DNA of 52,843 nucleotides from assembly GCA_021813745.1 (NCBI GenBank), contig JAKAJO010000046.1:1-52843 (forward strand), given 5' to 3'. Positions 37,181-44,914 of the stretch are shown here, in pieces; position 1 is the first letter of the stretch; every line of letters starts with the position of its first letter. The position numbers and the translations under genes were made by a program. The notes beneath the pieces were generated by a model. It did no database searches. It was not told the origin of the DNA and saw only the letters and a list, made by a program, of their open reading frames with translations. This DNA is from Acidobacteriota bacterium. Its GTDB lineage: Bacteria > Acidobacteriota > Terriglobia > Terriglobales > Acidobacteriaceae.

Positions 37181-37538
37181 TACGGGGTCAATCGTACCCT
37201 AAAAGGGAACAGAGGGCAATCCCTGGCTCTATATATTAAGGTGTGGGCTGGAGAGGCGCATGAAAAGGGCAGCATACCCCGATTCGAACAGGATCTGACG
37301 AACCTTCCGGCACACTTCTCGCACTCAGACCCAATCGCGGCATCGCGTGCTCACAATCATATCGGCCAACGCGGGCTGATGCCGGATCAGCATCCCGGTG
37401 CGATCCTGATGGGCTGAGCACTACGGAACGATTCCGGTGTATGATTCATGATGCGAGGTACGGCATGTCCGGCCCGCACTCTCGGTGTACCACCCGAGAG
37501 CACTTCAACTCAGCCTGTCAGCAGGCGCCGAGGTGCAC
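37181..37538. other. intergenic region, no gene seen
   Basis: About 360 bases between the divergent nucleotidyltransferase gene and the next plus-strand gene. It should contain promoters for both. I see no gene or clear operator. Confidence 0.4.
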
Positions 37539-38045
37539 ATGTCTCAGGGAACGTCTGTCCCTAAGTCAGCCTCATTCGAAGGTCTGACCGAAACCTCCAA
37601 GAAAGTAAACAGCGCAACGAAGCGTCTCTCCGAATCCGTGGAGAAGATGAACGAGGCGCTCAAGAAGCTCAACCTCGGCGTCCCCGTGTGGATCGAGGTT
37701 TGCGGCGGCAGCCCCGACGACCACATCGTCGAAACCCAGTACCTTGGCTACGCAAAACACAAAGGCAAGTGGGGGGTCTGCATCCGCTTCGTCGTCGAAG
37801 GCCTTGGCCCTGAGGACGAGGAGACCGTCTGGCACTTCGACAGCGCACCGCGCGACATGCGGATCAACGCCGCGGGCATGTTCAGCAAGCTGCTCGTGGC
37901 CCTCAACGAAGAGTCGATCAAGCAAGCTCAGCTCATGGAAGAGCACGCAACCGACATCGACGAATTGACCGAAGCCGTCGCCGAAATCGCCAACCGCGCA
38001 CATCCCCGCTTCAGCCTCCGGCCGAGCAAGATGGAGGCCAAGTGA
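37539..38045 (+). CDS. hypothetical protein with N-terminal coiled coil
   Basis: A 168-residue soluble protein of no family I recognise. Residues about 10-45 are a heptad-rich helix (LTETSKKVNSATKRLSESVE). A mixed beta region follows (VPVWIEVCGG, KGKWGVCIRFVVEG, ETVWHFDSAPR), then a C-terminal helix (KLLVALNEESIKQAQLMEEH). GAGG lies five bases before ATG 37539. The stop shares its last base with the start of a 48-residue membrane protein, so they are translated together. The setting between a MNT/HEPN module and an Argonaute operon suggests a two-gene defence or stress module, but that is guilt by association only. Confidence 0.65.
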   Translation: MSQGTSVPKSASFEGLTETSKKVNSATKRLSESVEKMNEALKKLNLGVPVWIEVCGGSPDDHIVETQYLGYAKHKGKWGVCIRFVVEGLGPEDEETVWHFDSAPRDMRINAAGMFSKLLVALNEESIKQAQLMEEHATDIDELTEAVAEIANRAHPRFSLRPSKMEAK

Positions 38046-38191
38046 TGTGGGCCATCATTGTTCTTTCTCTGATTTTCGCAACCGTAGCCACCGTCGCCAT
38101 CTTGAAGAAGAAGCGCATGAAGGCGACCGGAACATTTTTCAAATTCGGCTTCACAATCGAGGCGAGTGACGACGAAGAGGGTGAAGATTAA
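38045..38191 (+). CDS. 48-residue single-pass membrane protein
   Basis: A short gene whose ATG overlaps the preceding stop (TGATG). The first 19 residues are one hydrophobic helix (MWAIIVLSLIFATVATVAIL), followed by a basic KKKR stop-transfer and an acidic end (EASDDEEGED). Topology by the positive-inside rule puts the C-terminus in the cytoplasm. The tight coupling to the coiled-coil gene upstream supports a real gene and suggests the two proteins act together, perhaps as sensor and membrane partner. Function unknown. Confidence 0.6.
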   Translation: MWAIIVLSLIFATVATVAILKKKRMKATGTFFKFGFTIEASDDEEGED

Positions 38192-38206
38192 TATCCGAAG
38201 ATGCCC

Positions 38207-38791
38207 TCAATACGGATAGCGCTCGGCTGCCCGAAACAAATACGAGTAGGCACCCATTTCAGGTTTTGACGGGGGCGTGAACCCGAAAACCGCTGAGCCA
38301 AGCGAGAACGCTGCGGCAAGCGGATGGCCGGCAGCCAACGATATGGCAGCCCCTGTCAGTGAACACGCCAAAGCTGCAGGCTTTTTCCATGCTTTCCGGC
38401 CTCTCTTCCGCAGGTCGCTCGCGAGGTCATCTAGTTCAGCTTGCCGCAATTCGAATGCTTCGGCGCGTTCTTTCGCATCCAGCTTCGACAGCTCTTGCGC
38501 GAACCGACGTGCGCTTAAAGAATATTTCCGGTACGCAGAAATGTTTTCTCTCCGAAAACCGAGAACCTCGTCTATCGGAATACTGCCCACATCGACACTC
38601 ACCGTGGCCATGTCGAACGAGATGACAGAGCCAGTTGTCTGAATCACATTTTGCGAAAGCATTTCTGCCAAAGCAGTGACAACCATCGGCCGATCCGTAA
38701 CGGGGCTAAGCTCTGCATTCATCTTCGGCCCGTACGAGCGCAGGATCTGCGAAAGAAGCACGAGAACGAGAGACCGCACCTGAGCGTGCAT
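38207..38791 (-). CDS. DUF6236-like protein, C-terminal part (frameshifted gene)
   Basis: This is the 3' part of the third gene of the Argonaute operon. From MHAQVRSLVLVLLSQILRSY the frame continues the protein begun at 39210. The true junction is near 38810-38815, where reading EDGKSIPMHAQ gives a smooth join. It contains a predicted helical region with many Lys/Glu (about 90-140), a hydrophobic Ala/Gly segment (LTGAAISLAAGHPLAAAF) and ends AYSYLFRAAERYPY, similar to the C-terminus of DUF6236 proteins. As a separate ORF it has no clear ribosome site, so it is better read as half of one gene. Family assignment is moderate. Confidence 0.6.
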   Translation of the reverse strand: MHAQVRSLVLVLLSQILRSYGPKMNAELSPVTDRPMVVTALAEMLSQNVIQTTGSVISFDMATVSVDVGSIPIDEVLGFRRENISAYRKYSLSARRFAQELSKLDAKERAEAFELRQAELDDLASDLRKRGRKAWKKPAALACSLTGAAISLAAGHPLAAAFSLGSAVFGFTPPSKPEMGAYSYLFRAAERYPY

Positions 38792-39210
38792 CGGGATCGA
38801 CTTGCCGTCTTCGCTATCGCGGCGAGTCCGCGCTTCTTGAGCTGATCGAATAATTCCGTTGCAATGCTCTCGTTCCCGTAGTAGCCAAGCCTCGACATCG
38901 ACAATTCATGAAAATCAGACTCGGGGGAAAGGTTATCGAGCTTCCCGCTCTCGATAATCTCCGTCATCGCCGTGGCCAGCTGCGCCGTTGCCGTAGCATC
39001 TACAACCTTCTCCGGTTCTAGGATGTGAAGCAGTTGATGTTGCTCGAGGCCAGCGACAATCGCCGGGTCGAGCCTCCCAGGTTTCTCTTTCATGTATTCA
39101 GGGACAAGCAGAGCGACGCCGTCAAAGAACAGAATCAGGTTTTTTACCCAATCGCCCCGATCCCACATCGGATTTGGGTAGTAGTATGCGATCTCTTTTG
39201 TATCGGCCAA
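38719..39210 (-). CDS. DUF6236-like protein, N-terminal part (frameshifted gene)
   Basis: The 5' part of the third operon gene. It opens IAYYYPNPMW, WVKNLILFFDGVALLVPEYM, the pattern of DUF6236 proteins. AGGAGG at 39219-39224 (minus strand) fits a TTG start at 39210 with an 8-base spacer. A GTG at 39219 would lie on the ribosome site. The start is about 20 bases from the Argonaute stop, so it is in the same operon. The family-like reading ends near 38815, after which this frame runs into Arg/Cys-rich nonsense while the next frame carries on. A one-base deletion explains this. The role in an Argonaute system is unknown. Confidence 0.6.
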   Translation of the reverse strand: MADTKEIAYYYPNPMWDRGDWVKNLILFFDGVALLVPEYMKEKPGRLDPAIVAGLEQHQLLHILEPEKVVDATATAQLATAMTEIIESGKLDNLSPESDFHELSMSRLGYYGNESIATELFDQLKKRGLAAIAKTASRSRCTLRCGLSFSCFFRRSCARTGRR

Positions 39211-39228
39211 CGAAGCCACCTCCTGTAC

Positions 39229-40182
39229 TCAAGTAAAGTAGCGGAATCGCGCGTTGACTTTCTTGCCGCCCTGCACATGCTTCAAAATATCGCCAACCCG
39301 GCGCGCAGCGCGAACCGTGATGGGATCGCCAGAATCGAATTGCGTGTTGTTAAAGTTGAGTTTTGAGAGCGCCACGATTTCCTGTGCAAGCTCGGCCGCG
39401 CTCGTCTCTCCATCTTCCCGAATGAATTCGATAGCCCGAGGAATATAGGCGCCGGGGTAAACCTGGAAGTATGGGACGGTTCCCTTAAGATAGACGATCC
39501 CCGATGCGTTGTCGAAGAGCAGGGACGTCCCGCGCACCATCGGCGATTGCCCAGCTCGCAGAAGGCGAACCCCCGATCTTCTGACGGTCACAAGATCGAG
39601 AACTTCGAGCTTCTCAGCGTCGCCGGCTCGCCGGAACCCTGCTTTTTCTGCTTCGTTGAAAGTTGATGTCTTGTGCATGACGAGCCGCGCCGGCATATTC
39701 TTGTGCTCGCGCCGATACGTCGCAAGGCCGTTCGCCAGAAGCGCGAATGCATCGTCTTCCGACAGGTGCGCGTTCCTGTCATATTTGTCATAGCTCGCGC
39801 TTCCGCCCTGAACGATCAACCCTTCGCCTCGCTCATCGAACACCTGGGCGACGCTCGTCATGAGTCGCTCGCCGTCAGCGCTCTTAAAAAAGCTAACGCC
39901 GACATAGCAAGTCGTTAAGGGTGCAGACTGCCGCGCCAAACGCCACGGCACGCCTCCGGCCTTGTAGTACAAGGCTGTGTGGAAGTTCCACGCTGTTGTG
40001 GCTTTGTCCTGAATCCGTCGACCCTTCACGCGCACGGAGACCGGGCCTCCATAGGTGTCCGGGCGCAGCAGCTGACACGGCAACTGAAGATCGATTGCCT
40101 GTGCCTTGAACAGATCGTGAAAATTCAAACCTGACGCAGGCGTTGCCTCTTGCTCAGGAGCAGGCTGCTGCACTTCATCCAT
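39229..40182 (-). CDS. short prokaryotic Argonaute, MID end and PIWI domain (3' part of frameshifted gene)
   Basis: A 317-residue frame covering the end of MID and all of PIWI. The MID guide-binding segment has the Lys and Gln expected for 5'-phosphate contact (FHDLFKAQ, then LPCQLLRP). PIWI follows with CYVGVSFFKS, GLIVQGGSASYDKY, ARLVMHKTSTF, GTSLLFDNASGIVYLKG and a final helix LAQEIVALSKLNFNN. The catalytic DEDX set is lost: the first Asp position lies in YVGVSF and the third in MHKTS, so the protein cannot slice. This is normal for short Argonautes, which use a partner effector. The first part of MID is in another frame upstream; the shift is at the G6 run 40183-40188 (C6 on the coding strand). 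As it stands, no full protein is made without frame correction. Confidence 0.8.
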   Translation of the reverse strand: MDEVQQPAPEQEATPASGLNFHDLFKAQAIDLQLPCQLLRPDTYGGPVSVRVKGRRIQDKATTAWNFHTALYYKAGGVPWRLARQSAPLTTCYVGVSFFKSADGERLMTSVAQVFDERGEGLIVQGGSASYDKYDRNAHLSEDDAFALLANGLATYRREHKNMPARLVMHKTSTFNEAEKAGFRRAGDAEKLEVLDLVTVRRSGVRLLRAGQSPMVRGTSLLFDNASGIVYLKGTVPYFQVYPGAYIPRAIEFIREDGETSAAELAQEIVALSKLNFNNTQFDSGDPITVRAARRVGDILKHVQGGKKVNARFRYFT

Positions 40183-40670
40183 GGGGGGTCAATCGTTGCC
40201 GGTGAATCGCCGAGAGCAAAGACTTCAGCGGGCGGGGCTACCACGAGGACATGCAATCCGCTCTTGCTGGCCAAATCTTTCGCGTGATTCATGAACACTT
40301 CGACAATGTGTAGGAGCGGCTCTTTTTCCTGCAGAGCCGCGCTCAACTCGTGTCGTGTGATCGCCCTCGTGTTCGCGTCGGATAGCTCGAGCGAGGTTCC
40401 AAAGATCTGCTGCGTCATGCCGGGGAACGATGGCCGAAGCGCCTTCAACTTTTCTTCTTCGGACGGAACGCCGTTCTTGCAACGTTCCAGCCAATCTCTT
40501 ACCCCGTCAACCGTGGCTGTCGTGCCGATGACGCCAATCCGTATCGGCGTCGGTACACTAGGACTACCTTTATCGAAAGCTCCGAACGACGAAAGGCCGG
40601 CCCGGATGTCAACGTGCAGCGCGTTCTGATAAAAGGCGATATGAGGCTCCTCAACAATTTGCAGCTTCAT
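40125..40670 (-). CDS. short prokaryotic Argonaute, N-terminal MID part (5' part of frameshifted gene)
   Basis: The first about 160 residues of the Argonaute. It begins QIVEEPHIAFYQNALHVDIR, then AGLSSFGAFD, the usual opening of short Argonautes with no N or PAZ domain. A Rossmann-like MID part follows (RIGVIGTTATVDGVRDWLER, HVLVVAPPAEVFAL). The ATG overlaps the stop of the PNP-APAZ gene (ATGA, 40667-40670), so the two are translationally coupled. Beyond the C6 run (40188-40183) the frame loses family similarity and ends at 40125. Adding one C to the run joins it exactly to the frame that starts MDEVQQ. The coupled order APAZ-protein then Argonaute is the standard arrangement of short-Argonaute systems. 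Confidence 0.8.
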   Translation of the reverse strand: MKLQIVEEPHIAFYQNALHVDIRAGLSSFGAFDKGSPSVPTPIRIGVIGTTATVDGVRDWLERCKNGVPSEEEKLKALRPSFPGMTQQIFGTSLELSDANTRAITRHELSAALQEKEPLLHIVEVFMNHAKDLASKSGLHVLVVAPPAEVFALGDSPATIDPPWMKCSSLLLSKRQRLRQV

Positions 40671-42382
40671 TCCTCAACCTCTCCGTCAATCACAACGGCT
40701 TGCGCCGGTGGGTCCAGCGCCGTAAGCGAGCCTTCACTGACCGCGGAGCGGAATGGCAAGGAGATGAGCGGCGCGAACTCGAGCTGCCTCGCCGATCCCA
40801 CACGACGCCACGGTGCTCTGAGAACAGCCTGCCATTGCAGGAGCTGACTCAGCACGGACCGATTGCGCTCAAGACGCTTGATTCCGGATAGCAGCGATTC
40901 ATGCGATCCGCTCAGACTCTTGCCGTCGAACGTAAAGCGGTAGGTTGGGGTTATCTCAAGATACCAATCGCCGCCCAGCAAACGAAAGCGCCCTTGAAAC
41001 GCGTTATGCCGCTGGTAAGTATATTTCTTTCCAGTCTGCGAGATCCGCTCGTAATGCATCACGACGGTGACGGTGCTTCGCACTTTGAGGTTCTGATATT
41101 TGAGGGTGCGATCTGGCTCATTCGGCCAACCGAAAAAGGCGTAATGGTCTTGATCTTTGAAGTAGCGCACCCCTTGCGCGCCCAGATCGTCGCTTAACGC
41201 GCCGTTCAATAGCTGGACGAACAACCGCCGCCAGTTTGGATTTTGTGAAAATGCCCATTCCTTCGCGTCGAGTTGCTCCACGGCGCCGATATCGACAACG
41301 GTCTTGAGGCGAGAACGCTCAGGATCGACGAAGCCATAGAACATCTTGTCGTGAACCGTCCATGCGTTCGGAATGAAATCCTTGACCTGCGGAGTTTTCG
41401 CGTTGAGGAGCGCCCACGTCGCCTTCCGAGTAGTTGCGTGCGCTGGCGCGACATATAGGATCTCGGGGAAATGGCGTAGCGGAATGATGTTCGCGAAACT
41501 CTCTTCAATCCGATCCGCATCTGTTTCACTGGATTGCGCGGATTCGCTTGCGACTGGCCGCTTTATGTCGACTGGCTGCGTTCTCAGATAAGCAGCAGCG
41601 AACGCAGCTGCGGATGAGCAAGCATATTTAGTCCACGAATCGTAGCGCTTCAGTCCGACGATGTCGCTCAATCCTCTGATCGACAGCATCGGCGTTCTTT
41701 CGTGAGTGGCCCGGTGTACGCCAGCCGACTCCATTTCAACGGCCAAGATCCCGCGCGCGGTTTTGAGCCAGGGAATCAGAAGTTTCGGGTCTTTTACAAG
41801 TCGGTCACTCGCCGCAATCATGCCCGAGTAGAACAGTGGCGGTCGCGGCTTGGCATGCGCTCTAAGGCTCTCACGCACTTTTCTTTGCCAGTCTTGAGGA
41901 CCGTAGATTTTTCCTGGACCTGAGCTGACAGGTGGCTTTTCTGGGAGATCGCTCCACCAATCGCCGAGATCGTCCTCGCGTGCGCCGAGATTGGCGACAC
42001 CTGCCGCAATCGACTTGCTGATTGCTCCGCCACCTACGTTGTAAGTTGTTTCACCCTCAAACCTGCGAGCCTCGATACTGAAATCCAAAATCCGCGTTGC
42101 AAGCACAACATCGCCAAGCGTGATGTCGTCCGAGGGAACTCCCCCGGCTATGCCGACGATCAAAAGCAGCGAAGGTTGAAGATCATCGAGTAGGTCTCGC
42201 GCCGCCTCTTGCGCTTCGCCGTTTCCTTGCTCGACTTGCCGCAGGATTGCAACTGAATACTTACGACCGTTTCCGGCATCGGCTGATCGCAGAGCATATT
42301 CCCGGTGACGCCCCTTGTGAACCCCGGCATCATCGGGAAACGCATTCAGCACCGCGCGGAACTCATCCTCGCGGATCGTCAT
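40667..42382 (-). CDS. purine nucleoside phosphorylase-like domain fused to APAZ (short-Argonaute partner effector)
   Basis: A 571-residue intact fusion. Residues about 20-270 form a nucleoside phosphorylase/MTAN-type domain: LLIVGIAGGV (73-82) and the GD pair at 90-91 for phosphate and purine binding; VEMES (215-219) with the ribose-binding Glu; GLSD with catalytic Asp240; and a final helix YACSSAAAFAAAYL. Residues about 298-571 match the APAZ region that pairs with short Argonautes: GDWYLEITPTYRFTFDG (471-487), LLSGIKRLERNRSVLSQ (497-513) and a late hydrophobic LEFAPLISLP. APAZ normally replaces the missing N-terminal half of Argonaute and carries the killing domain. PNP-type domains in the Detocs system cleave ATP to adenine, so ATP or NAD loss on target recognition is a strong hypothesis. 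PNP identity firm; APAZ identity good. Confidence 0.82.
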   Translation of the reverse strand: MTIREDEFRAVLNAFPDDAGVHKGRHREYALRSADAGNGRKYSVAILRQVEQGNGEAQEAARDLLDDLQPSLLLIVGIAGGVPSDDITLGDVVLATRILDFSIEARRFEGETTYNVGGGAISKSIAAGVANLGAREDDLGDWWSDLPEKPPVSSGPGKIYGPQDWQRKVRESLRAHAKPRPPLFYSGMIAASDRLVKDPKLLIPWLKTARGILAVEMESAGVHRATHERTPMLSIRGLSDIVGLKRYDSWTKYACSSAAAFAAAYLRTQPVDIKRPVASESAQSSETDADRIEESFANIIPLRHFPEILYVAPAHATTRKATWALLNAKTPQVKDFIPNAWTVHDKMFYGFVDPERSRLKTVVDIGAVEQLDAKEWAFSQNPNWRRLFVQLLNGALSDDLGAQGVRYFKDQDHYAFFGWPNEPDRTLKYQNLKVRSTVTVVMHYERISQTGKKYTYQRHNAFQGRFRLLGGDWYLEITPTYRFTFDGKSLSGSHESLLSGIKRLERNRSVLSQLLQWQAVLRAPWRRVGSARQLEFAPLISLPFRSAVSEGSLTALDPPAQAVVIDGEVEE

Positions 42383-42579
42383 GATCCCTATATCAACTGA
42401 CAGCTGTGCCTTTTGTGCTTCCGTAAGGTTTCCGCCTCTCGCAAAAGAATGGCTGCCTTCTATCGTATGCCGAAAAGGCGAAGATTAGGCATATCTGGTG
42501 GCGGTGGAAACCGTGGAAATTGGGGCGCAAGTCGAGGAGAACGCGACCCGTATCGAGGCAGTGGATGTTGCCGGCGACA

Positions 42580-42869
42580 TCACGATGGATCGCTAGCTTG
42601 CGCGTTTCTTAAATTGATCTCCGTTGCTCCCGCCAAGTTGACTTCCGGCTCGGTAAGTGTGCGTCCACGCTCTTCGGCCTGCCATCCGAATTCCACGCAA
42701 CCAGCCTTGATTGCCTTTGTGGCTGCGCCAGCCATGAAAACCGAAACTTCCGAGAGCCTCTTTGCCACCTCCTCAATCTTCTCGAACACTCCACGCCAGC
42801 CCATCTCTATCGGCATCGGCGCAATTGCGCGTGACGAACTCCAAATGATCGATCAAATCAAGGCGCATT
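42580..42869 (-). pseudogene. broken small ORF upstream of the Argonaute operon
   Basis: Two adjacent minus-strand frames read as pieces of one protein: MRLDLIDHLEFVTRN (from 42869) and, after a frame change near 42800, FEKIEEVAKRLSEVSVFMAG and so on to 42580. The residues just before 42869 (FEALEL and upstream) also look coding, so the start may be lost. No family recognised. It lies upstream of PNP-APAZ on the same strand, so it may have belonged to the same operon. Confidence 0.4.
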
Positions 42870-42928
42870 AGCTCGAGCGCTTCGAATTTGTTGTTCTTCG
42901 AAATCGGAACATTGAGTGCGTGAATCCA

Positions 42929-43315
42929 CTACCCGATGTCGCTACGTTGAGATTTTGCTTCGGCATCCGGCGATTCTACCGCCGTGGGCTTCGTGCGGAT
43001 CGCAGTAATTTCTCGTATTCCTCCTGCGAGAGTTCCAACCAAACGCCCCCCGCGGCCGATCTCGATTCCATGGATCGCGTGCTCAACTTCAAGATCGAAC
43101 TTACAACCACCCCGCTTGGCCATCTCCAACAACTTTTTCGGCTCGTCCAGAGATACTTTTCGCGGAAGTGCCGTCTTCAAATCCGATTCCAGAAACGAGC
43201 AATGCCATTGTTGGCGCAACATGAAGCTCATATAGACCCCGCGCTTCACGGTTTCGCATTTCGCGCAGCGCCTCTCACCAGGAACATGCGGCGGAGGAAT
43301 GCGCCCGCTTGACAC
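42929..43315 (-). CDS. small CxxC-containing ORF, probably frameshifted
   Basis: A 128-codon frame from GTG 43315 (AGGAG about 11 bases upstream). It has a CAKC pair near the N-terminus, then a helical part (RKVSLDEPKKLLEMAKRGG) and a HAIHGIEIGRGG segment. At the C6 run 43046-43051 the natural continuation appears in another frame, where VWLELSQEEYEKLL is read up to a stop at 42976-42978; the original frame gives an unconvincing tail. I infer a one-base insertion in the homopolymer. Function unknown; a regulator or toxin-antitoxin component is possible by size and place. Confidence 0.4.
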   Translation of the reverse strand: MSSGRIPPPHVPGERRCAKCETVKRGVYMSFMLRQQWHCSFLESDLKTALPRKVSLDEPKKLLEMAKRGGCKFDLEVEHAIHGIEIGRGGRLVGTLAGGIREITAIRTKPTAVESPDAEAKSQRSDIG

Positions 43316-43459
43316 CGCACAAATCTCTCCTGCAAGTTGTTGCCGAACCGTCGATGCCCGCTCCCCCCACCTAGGAATTATAGCCCGCGTATTTGCCTTT
43401 TGTTCGCCAATGCATTAGGAAATCGACAGTCCGAAAATTGCTAAGATTTTGATAGAGCG

Positions 43460-44473
43460 ATGGCGACGGAATTTACCAATACGACGGCGAACCAGCACTA
43501 TGTCTCGCAGACCGAGCAGAGGCTGAACGCCATTAACCCGAAGGTGAAGCCCGAGAATCAGCGCATCTATGATTTCTCCGTCGTTGATCCGGAGCGCTTC
43601 ACCGTTTCTCTCGACTCACCGAACGGAAGGTCAATTTCGCAAAGCCTCTCGCTGCGGGATCTTTTCAGCTTCGACGTTCTTCCCGACGCCCGCCAGAATT
43701 TCGAAGACAACTTCAAGGGCTACGAAGACACAATTCACGTGAACACGTTGTCCTTGCTCGCCAAGCTCGAAAAGGGCGGCGACATTAAGGGCGAAATTCT
43801 GACGCTGTTCGTTGCCAAATTCATGAATTCACTCCGCAATCCCTTCTCGATCAAATCGGCCCTAAAGGCCATTGCACCGCTGTTCCAATTCGTTCCGACC
43901 GATCCAGAGACCCTGAAGCAGTTCGAGACCGTCCTGAACGGCAGCAAGCCGCAGGAAACCTATCTCTGTGAGAAGTTGGGGATCACCAAGGACGAATATC
44001 GCCGATGGCTCGGTGGGCTGTTCATGATCCTGAAAAGGTTCGCGCCCGATCAGCCAAACATGATGGAAGGATTGGTCAAGAGCCTGTTCGAAAATCCAAC
44101 CGGGTTTCCGATGATTTGCGTGAATCTCTACGCGAGCGAAGAGCCAGACAAAGTGTGCCTGCTTTCCGACAGGGGCTTTTCTCATCCCTTGCCGGACCCA
44201 CACTTGTCTTACGACTTCAACCTGACTTCCAAGGCGTTCATCACGTATTTATTCGCGCCTATCGAACAGATGGAGCCGTTCCTGAAGCTGCCCCCTGAGA
44301 GGCGCGCGCAGCTCATCGAGACCTACAAGAAAATACCGAAGAACGTGCCGGTCCACACATTCGTGGACGATTTCGACAAGCTCGCTCGTTACAACCAGAA
44401 CGTCGTTCGCCAAGCCCACCGCAAAGTCTTCTGTTCATCCGCGACCATACATGGCGTGATGAACAACGGTTGA
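43460..44473 (+). CDS. DUF4238-like protein
   Basis: A 337-residue soluble protein. The N-terminus NQHYVSQTEQRLNA with NQRIYDFSVVDPE resembles the HYVP-type opening of DUF4238, a family of unknown function frequent in defence islands. The rest is mostly helical, with a cluster of conserved-looking residues near SLFENPTGFPMICVN and a C-terminal NQNVVRQAHRKVFCSS, as is usual in that family. The start ATG 43460 has only a weak ribosome site. The gene is divergent from the broken ORFs upstream of the Argonaute operon. Family call moderate. Confidence 0.6.
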   Translation: MATEFTNTTANQHYVSQTEQRLNAINPKVKPENQRIYDFSVVDPERFTVSLDSPNGRSISQSLSLRDLFSFDVLPDARQNFEDNFKGYEDTIHVNTLSLLAKLEKGGDIKGEILTLFVAKFMNSLRNPFSIKSALKAIAPLFQFVPTDPETLKQFETVLNGSKPQETYLCEKLGITKDEYRRWLGGLFMILKRFAPDQPNMMEGLVKSLFENPTGFPMICVNLYASEEPDKVCLLSDRGFSHPLPDPHLSYDFNLTSKAFITYLFAPIEQMEPFLKLPPERRAQLIETYKKIPKNVPVHTFVDDFDKLARYNQNVVRQAHRKVFCSSATIHGVMNNG

Positions 44474-44507
44474 ACAACAATACGGTTCTGGGCAATCACG
44501 CGGCGAT

Positions 44508-44840
44508 GTGGGCCATCCACTCACGAACCTCCAGATCCGTTCTCTGGACACGATAGCCGATGCCTATGCGCTGTTCGCCGATGTCGCGAAACGGGTCGAT
44601 CGTCTTCAGCGCGCGATGGTAGATGTCCAGCCGATGGTCAAGTATTGCGCGAACGTTTTAGAAGGAAGCGTATGGGTTGACGTCGACTATCAGGGTGCAT
44701 TTCTGGCGATCGAGGGTCCGATATTCAAACTCAAGAAGATCGACGACCAAACGTTCATCCAAGCGTACTGGCACACTGGCCGCGCACCCGAATCGAAATC
44801 TCTGAAGACTAGTCGGGCACAATGGAGCCGGGCCAACTGA
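44508..44840 (+). CDS. small hypothetical protein
   Basis: A 110-codon frame with GTG start 35 bases after the DUF4238-like gene. Its middle looks coding: a helix (LQIRSLDTIADAYALFADVA), a hydrophobic beta stretch (GSVWVDVDYQGAFLAIEG) and an aromatic end (TFIQAYWHTG). No ribosome site is clear and no family is recognised. Because nothing competes with it on the other strand it is kept at low confidence, possibly as a partner of the gene before it. Confidence 0.35.
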   Translation: MGHPLTNLQIRSLDTIADAYALFADVAKRVDRLQRAMVDVQPMVKYCANVLEGSVWVDVDYQGAFLAIEGPIFKLKKIDDQTFIQAYWHTGRAPESKSLKTSRAQWSRAN

Positions 44841-44914
44841 TGGCCAGTCAGTGCCCCAAAATCGGATCCATAAGCAAGACGCGCGAGCATCGGTATTGAC
44901 GAGAGCTCAACTGT

